Part shown: positions 59,020 to 64,000 of the stretch, piece after piece
How positions within the stretch are numbered: the stretch's first letter is position 1
Layout: every line of letters begins with the position of its first letter
NCBI RefSeq assembly: GCF_964340395.1
Contig: NC_135550.1
Location: 18,600,984 to 18,664,983 of the forward strand
DNA: 64,000 nucleotides
Reading direction: 5' to 3'
DNA from: Glandiceps talaboti
Taxonomy: Eukaryota; Hemichordata; Enteropneusta; Spengelidae
The notes under the pieces: model-generated
Seen by the model: only the letters and a program-made list of their open reading frames with translations
Database searches by the model: none
What the model was told of the DNA's origin: nothing
Translations under genes and position numbers: made by a program

Positions 59020-59156
59020 CCAATATTTTTTCTCAATGTTCGGTTATGGAAAATAGGAGTGACATAAGGAGCGTAGTCAATATGAGTCAAAGGCTGAGTA
59101 ATGACTATGATCCTTATGTGAGGAATATTTTTCAGCTGAATGAATAAAAATATTTG
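59020..59156. mobile_element. Foldback element related to copies A and B
   Basis: GTGACATAAGGAGCGTAGTCA at 59059 pairs with TGACTATGATCCTTATGTGAG at 59102. The outer arms CCAATATTTTTTCTC and AATGAATAAAAATATT resemble the arms of the copies at 39172 and 62868. Confidence 0.65.
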
Positions 59157-62100
59157 CGAAAAATAGTGAAGTTATTCCTTGGCAAGCTGAATTTAAGGGG
59201 CACAAAGGATGGTAATGGTGATTGTGATTATCTGAACATTTCTATTCAGCACCACAGAACAATGGATGTGGACGTGAGTTGTTGTGATTTATAGCGACCA
59301 GAGCGTAAATTGTGTATTTTCTGTTTGAATGCATACAACTTTGCTTACGTGTCATAGGGTAAGTAGTTTTTCAGCAAGCAGCAAGATTTTTTTTTATTTA
59401 TTGACTCCTTGGCATATGACGTAGTTGTGTATCCGTTTCACAGCTCAGACACTGCAAAGTGACTGACTAAATGACTTTTGTTAAAACTGGTAAGTGCGAT
59501 CCACCGCATTTCAATGATAAATAATCCAGACTTGGCAAGGAAGTCACCTGATATGTTGTTTGTGAACACTATTGAGCTGTTTCTGATGCAATATATCCTT
59601 GGAGAGTTGTTCTTTTGTGAGACCACCGGATTTCCTAAGATGATGGTGATATTCTAGGTGATCAGAATGCCGTGCTATTTATCGTCTTTTATCCCTCGTC
59701 GATTATTATTTTTTGGTGTGCATTTGTGTTTACACATTTATTCAAGAATCAATTATTGCTAACAACTGGATTGCATAGATGAAATCCATACCACGCAACT
59801 CAAACAATACTGCTGAATTTTGAGTTTACCCAAATCAATAAATCACATTGATTTTGCCGTTGTCACTTTAGGTTGGATTAATTAAGTGGCCAAATGTACA
59901 CTTTCTAGTCTATTAACCTCATAGTTTTACAACTGTTAAGTACAAGGAGACAGTTTATTTCACTGAGGCTCTTTTCTTTGCACATTAAAAAACATCAATG
60001 CTGTAATAAATTGAAGCAATTATGACACTGTGTGCTGCCTTCATGTTACGTATACTTCCACCTGACTGCAGGCATAGCTGCTGTCGCATAATTTGTATTC
60101 ATACATGGCTCTGGAAAATTAAGATGTGTTGGCTTCCACGTTGCTGTCCTGTTGGATGGTCCCCAGTGATACTGTGACGTAGGGAATTCAGCCACTTGTA
60201 AAGATAACTGAGAAATGGAGACACGCATAACATTTTATCACTATGTCACATATTGTTTAGGTGTTTGCTTGCACGACCGTTTACAATTTATATCATACAA
60301 GAAAATGACTTGATTATTTCTCTGAGGATATATGATGTTAGAACATCAATATGAACCGTGAAGGATGTTTATATTTAATCATGTTCTTATCTTAACGACA
60401 TTTCATTATATTTTTTTCGTTGGTAATTATTGTTTTAGTCTTATCAGTTCTGCATGGTTGGTTTGATTTGCTGTGATATCAAAGATGCCTAGGAACTCTA
60501 AATGCTCACTATGACCCGACTTGATTTATGGCTCATCCCTACGATCTTTAGACAAACCAATGAGGATGGGGATGCTGTTGCCTGGTAACTGTTGGCATGC
60601 ATCATTGTCAGAAAGTCTCCAGTGATAATTTGAAAGATGGAAGATGACAGTATGGTGAAGAGCAAGACTGATAAGGCTATATATATATTTCATGTCTGTG
60701 CAATTTAGGATTTCTATCACTGCGGAATATAATGCAAGATATTGCGCCCTTTATATAATGACAGAAATTGATCATTTGTGCAATATTTGGAATTCTCCTA
60801 AATTATTTAGAATATGTACATGTACGTACTTCAGGGAGGCAGGTCTTCTTTGAAATCAAAATATACATCTTTAAGACTTTTGCGACACGAACATCATTGT
60901 GAATCATGCTTCTGTAAAGTTGAACTGGGGTGATGCACGCTCACATGGCAGCCATTTTGAATTTAGATGTTGATAAATATGCAGATAAATCATCTCATAT
61001 ATTACCTCTGAAATTTGATATTCCCGGTTTTGGCAGAAGTCATCTCGGGGTAAAATCTAGCTGATTTGTTACTTACAAGTCAATGTGATTTGGATGTATG
61101 CAGAACTCTAGATGGACTTTTATTGTCACATCGTTAATTTCCCTCCAGAGTAGAAACGGCAAAGGTAAAACGAGATAGCGTCGGAACTGTATAGTGACAA
61201 GAGATGTCATGCTACATGTTTATTACTAGAAGTGTGCTCCTGTCAGTTAATTACGATATTTATAGTTTGTCATTTGACAAACAGAAAATTACTACTAAGG
61301 ACCCCTGGGAAAATTTAATAACCCAAGGTCACTTTGAAATGTAGTTGGATATCAAAAAGATGATATATAGGTTGATGTATCACAAAAAAAGATAATTACA
61401 CTATTTCTCTTCACCATATTTACACTCTTGTGTACCCCAATCTTCAAATTCCAGAAAAATAAATTAATATTTGGGAATAATGAAGTGATAGCTTGATGAC
61501 AACAATTTGAAAATTTGATAAGAGTATTTTGACACTTAGGTGACAACCTGTAAATGTTGCCAGTATGTGGCATGCAAATGTATGCATGGAAAGCATCAAA
61601 TGCTATATTGTACGCTATCTTTAAGAAAGGTTGTTTTCTACTCTGCCCCCCGGGCATCTTGTTCAAGTTGAATAATTTATAAAAAATCATAAATGTATGC
61701 ATTGACAATATTCAACCTATAACAAAATAGCTAATATTTGAAGAGTGTATTGAAAAGACTGTTCAGAATTCTATTTTATATTCCTAAATGCTGACAATTA
61801 ATTCTGTGTTGTGTGTGGGGGCAATAATAGAACTCTTTATATAATAGTCACTTTAGACCACATATTTTGCCATTCTCATTAGTAAGTACATTTACAGTGA
61901 ATATTGTGGCTGAGTTGCAGAATGCCATAGATTGCATTGCATCACACGCATACATTAATTGTCACATTTGGACCATTTTTAGCATTCTTATTTTCAACAC
62001 CCAAATGCACAACTGATCCAGACTGACAAGGTCTTATATATAAAACAGATGTCATTGTCAAAAGGGGTCCTTATGCAGGCAGTCCAGACACAGTGGATAA

Positions 62101-62867
62101 AATCAAGAAGAAAGCAACAGACTTGGTTGCATACAATTTCATGATGGCATCGTGTGAAAGTGATTAGGAGAGGTATTTTTCAATATATTTATTGTAGCTG
62201 TCAGGCTGTTAGATTTATGGGATGACCAGTTGTATTCTGATAAATCATTTATCATAAGCTAGGGATGCTAGTGTCTCAAGTTACCCTAAGCTTCTAATTT
62301 CAAATAAATGTACCATGCATACATGTTGTATGCATTGGAGTGTAATATGAGCAATATCTGTATGGGCAGCTTGTCCATGAATTAAGTTCAAATTGAAACT
62401 GCAGAGATGGTAAATTGTCAGGGGTTATTTTTACATCTGGTGCAGAGTCACATATAGGTTGGTGTCATTTACTCAGTGAGGGTCATGTGAACAGTTTATG
62501 CATTCCGGCTTACAGCAACATTATAAGCAACTCTAAATTTGGCTTTATCTGTTGTCTTGGGAAATCATCACAGTCACCCACCTCATCTTGTTAGTGTTTT
62601 AGTATCATCAAATACACTGTGTGGGTGTGTGAATAGTATGTACTGTAGAGAGAACATCTGCTTGCCTATATCATTTGTCATTCTATAAAAGTAACATACA
62701 GTGTACACAGGGGTAATTGGGATTTTAGTTGTTAGAATTCAATGAAGTAAAATGACAAAGTGACAAAATGACAAATACTGGATGATTCTGGCATTGTTTT
62801 GTTTGCAGATCGACTTTGATCAATAACTTTAACCATATTTTGAGTCCATCTGTACTTAAATCCTGAA

Positions 62868-63252
62868 TTGTAAAGACAACATGGAAGATTATATATTATA
62901 CCATGAGCCAGCCATTTAAAACAAAAAGTATGGAATATATACTCTGGTCATTCTATGTCATGACAATGCAGGTATATGTCACGATAACGCGTGTCTACAT
63001 CACTGGTTCTGCTGTGTTCGAAATATGTATCAAAACATTCAAAATTGCCATTATTTTCCCCGATTTTACTTTGATATCACTGGCACTGGTATAATTATGT
63101 ATTCTCCAATATTTTTCTTCATTCAGCCTGAAAATACTCGTTATCTATGGGTTGTCACTACGAGTCACTAGACGAGTAGTGACAAAGGGCCCATAGGTCA
63201 CTTGTATTTTACTTGGCTAAACCAAGAAAAATATTGGGGAACAACATCTAAT
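62868..63252. mobile_element. Dispersed foldback element, copy B
   Basis: Same orientation as copy A and similar over about 350 bp, sharing CTCTGGTCATTCTA, CACTGGTTCTGCTGTGTTC and ATTTTTCTTCATTCAGC. The right end folds back through CCAATATTTTTCTT and AAGAAAAATATTGG, with an inner GTCACTACGAGTCACTAG and GAGTAGTGAC pair. Confidence 0.8.
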
Positions 63253-64000
63253 TATCTATGAACTGTAGGATTATACATCGTCCATCAGCCTCATAATCAT
63301 ATTATGTAGTATCACAGTGTCACACATATATGATTCCTTTCTATTTCTCTTCTTCTTTAGCACTATGGATGTTCATAAATTAAATAAGCCACTTTTTGTC
63401 TCACAGCAGGTCTCACGATCTGAAAGAATCAAACGGTTAGCAATACTGTTGTTCTCAACATCATCGCACATGGCCATGACGAAAACTTGACCATGATCAT
63501 GTTTGACAACAGCTGTTGCTAGCCATATTTGCATAACTCGCGAGATCCGCAACAAGATGTAAAATCCCTTATTAGACATACGTTTGTACTATGGAAACCC
63601 CACTCTATGCAATTGAATGAAAGTCCAGTGTATGCAACAAATTGCTTCAGTCTGTAAATTTCTAAATAAAGGTTAATTTGGGAAATTAGCCTTTAACCTG
63701 GAAGCAAAAAAAGATTGATGTTGTCGCCTCTCATTCCACTTTGATTCGATCATTTGTCCTTTTCTTTATATTAGTCAATGATGGTCTGTTGACGGTGTTG
63801 TGAAGTAGGTAAGAGCTACCCAAGATCTCCTATCATACTCTTAACATCCCAGTCACAGAATAATGTAATATGTTGGAAGCAGTGCTAGCTGTATCATGTT
63901 TTATACTGACTGTCTGCTGAGACTTCTAGACATATCATCTCAATAGCTAATGAGTTTATACGATTGTGTTTAAAGAAAAGTAAACTGGACTTTTGTACTT

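Overview
This window is nuclear DNA from an animal, most likely a marine invertebrate. The evidence is GT-AG introns, AT-rich non-coding DNA, very dense microsatellites, and two recognisable metazoan membrane-protein genes. The species cannot be read from the sequence. Helitron-like repeats with internal tandem cores would suit a mollusc or another marine invertebrate, but that is only a hint. Domain, family and repeat-class assignments come from reading motifs by eye, without any search.

Region 1 (1-4847) shows no gene. It holds (GTT)n, (TTCG/TTCA/AATC)n, (CAC/CAT)n and (GGT)n arrays. Region 2 (about 4848-23660, + strand) is one multi-exon gene that I rebuilt from splice sites and reading phase. 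Fifteen exons give a type I membrane protein of about 1042 residues. Its order is signal peptide, IGFBP N-terminal domain, FN3, four VWC domains, FN3, two VWC domains, two FN3 domains, one transmembrane helix and a short tail. It resembles the secreted or cell-surface modulators that carry VWC modules (CRIM1, and insect Stranded-at-second), but matches neither exactly. Nearly all of its introns are phase 1. Its introns also hold most of the interesting repeats: a 73-bp minisatellite carrying copies of a 3' splice site, decayed copies of a VWC exon end, two Helitron-like elements, a TA-flanked element with long inverted repeats, and two MITE-like foldbacks.

Region 3 (about 23660-30280) has no supported gene and is rich in microsatellites. 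Region 4 (30281-32192, + strand) is the large 5' coding exon of an SLC8-family Na+/Ca2+ exchanger. It covers the signal peptide, the first transmembrane half with the alpha-1 repeat, the XIP region, CBD1 and the start of CBD2, and it stops at the junction where vertebrate NCX genes begin their alternatively spliced cassette.

Region 5 (32193-64000) appears to be the start of a very long intron of that exchanger gene; I found no downstream exon. It contains foldback elements, a degenerate tandem array of about 2 kb, tandem repeats that each carry a nuclear-receptor-like DR1 motif, an octamer-like minisatellite and many microsatellites.

No direct functional link between the two genes is visible. 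One would act at the cell surface, probably in adhesion or growth-factor binding, and the other in Ca2+ extrusion. I saw no RNA gene, CRISPR array or viral gene. No clearly new multi-gene system is present. The most unusual material is the domain combination of the first gene and the exon- and splice-site-derived repeats in its introns.
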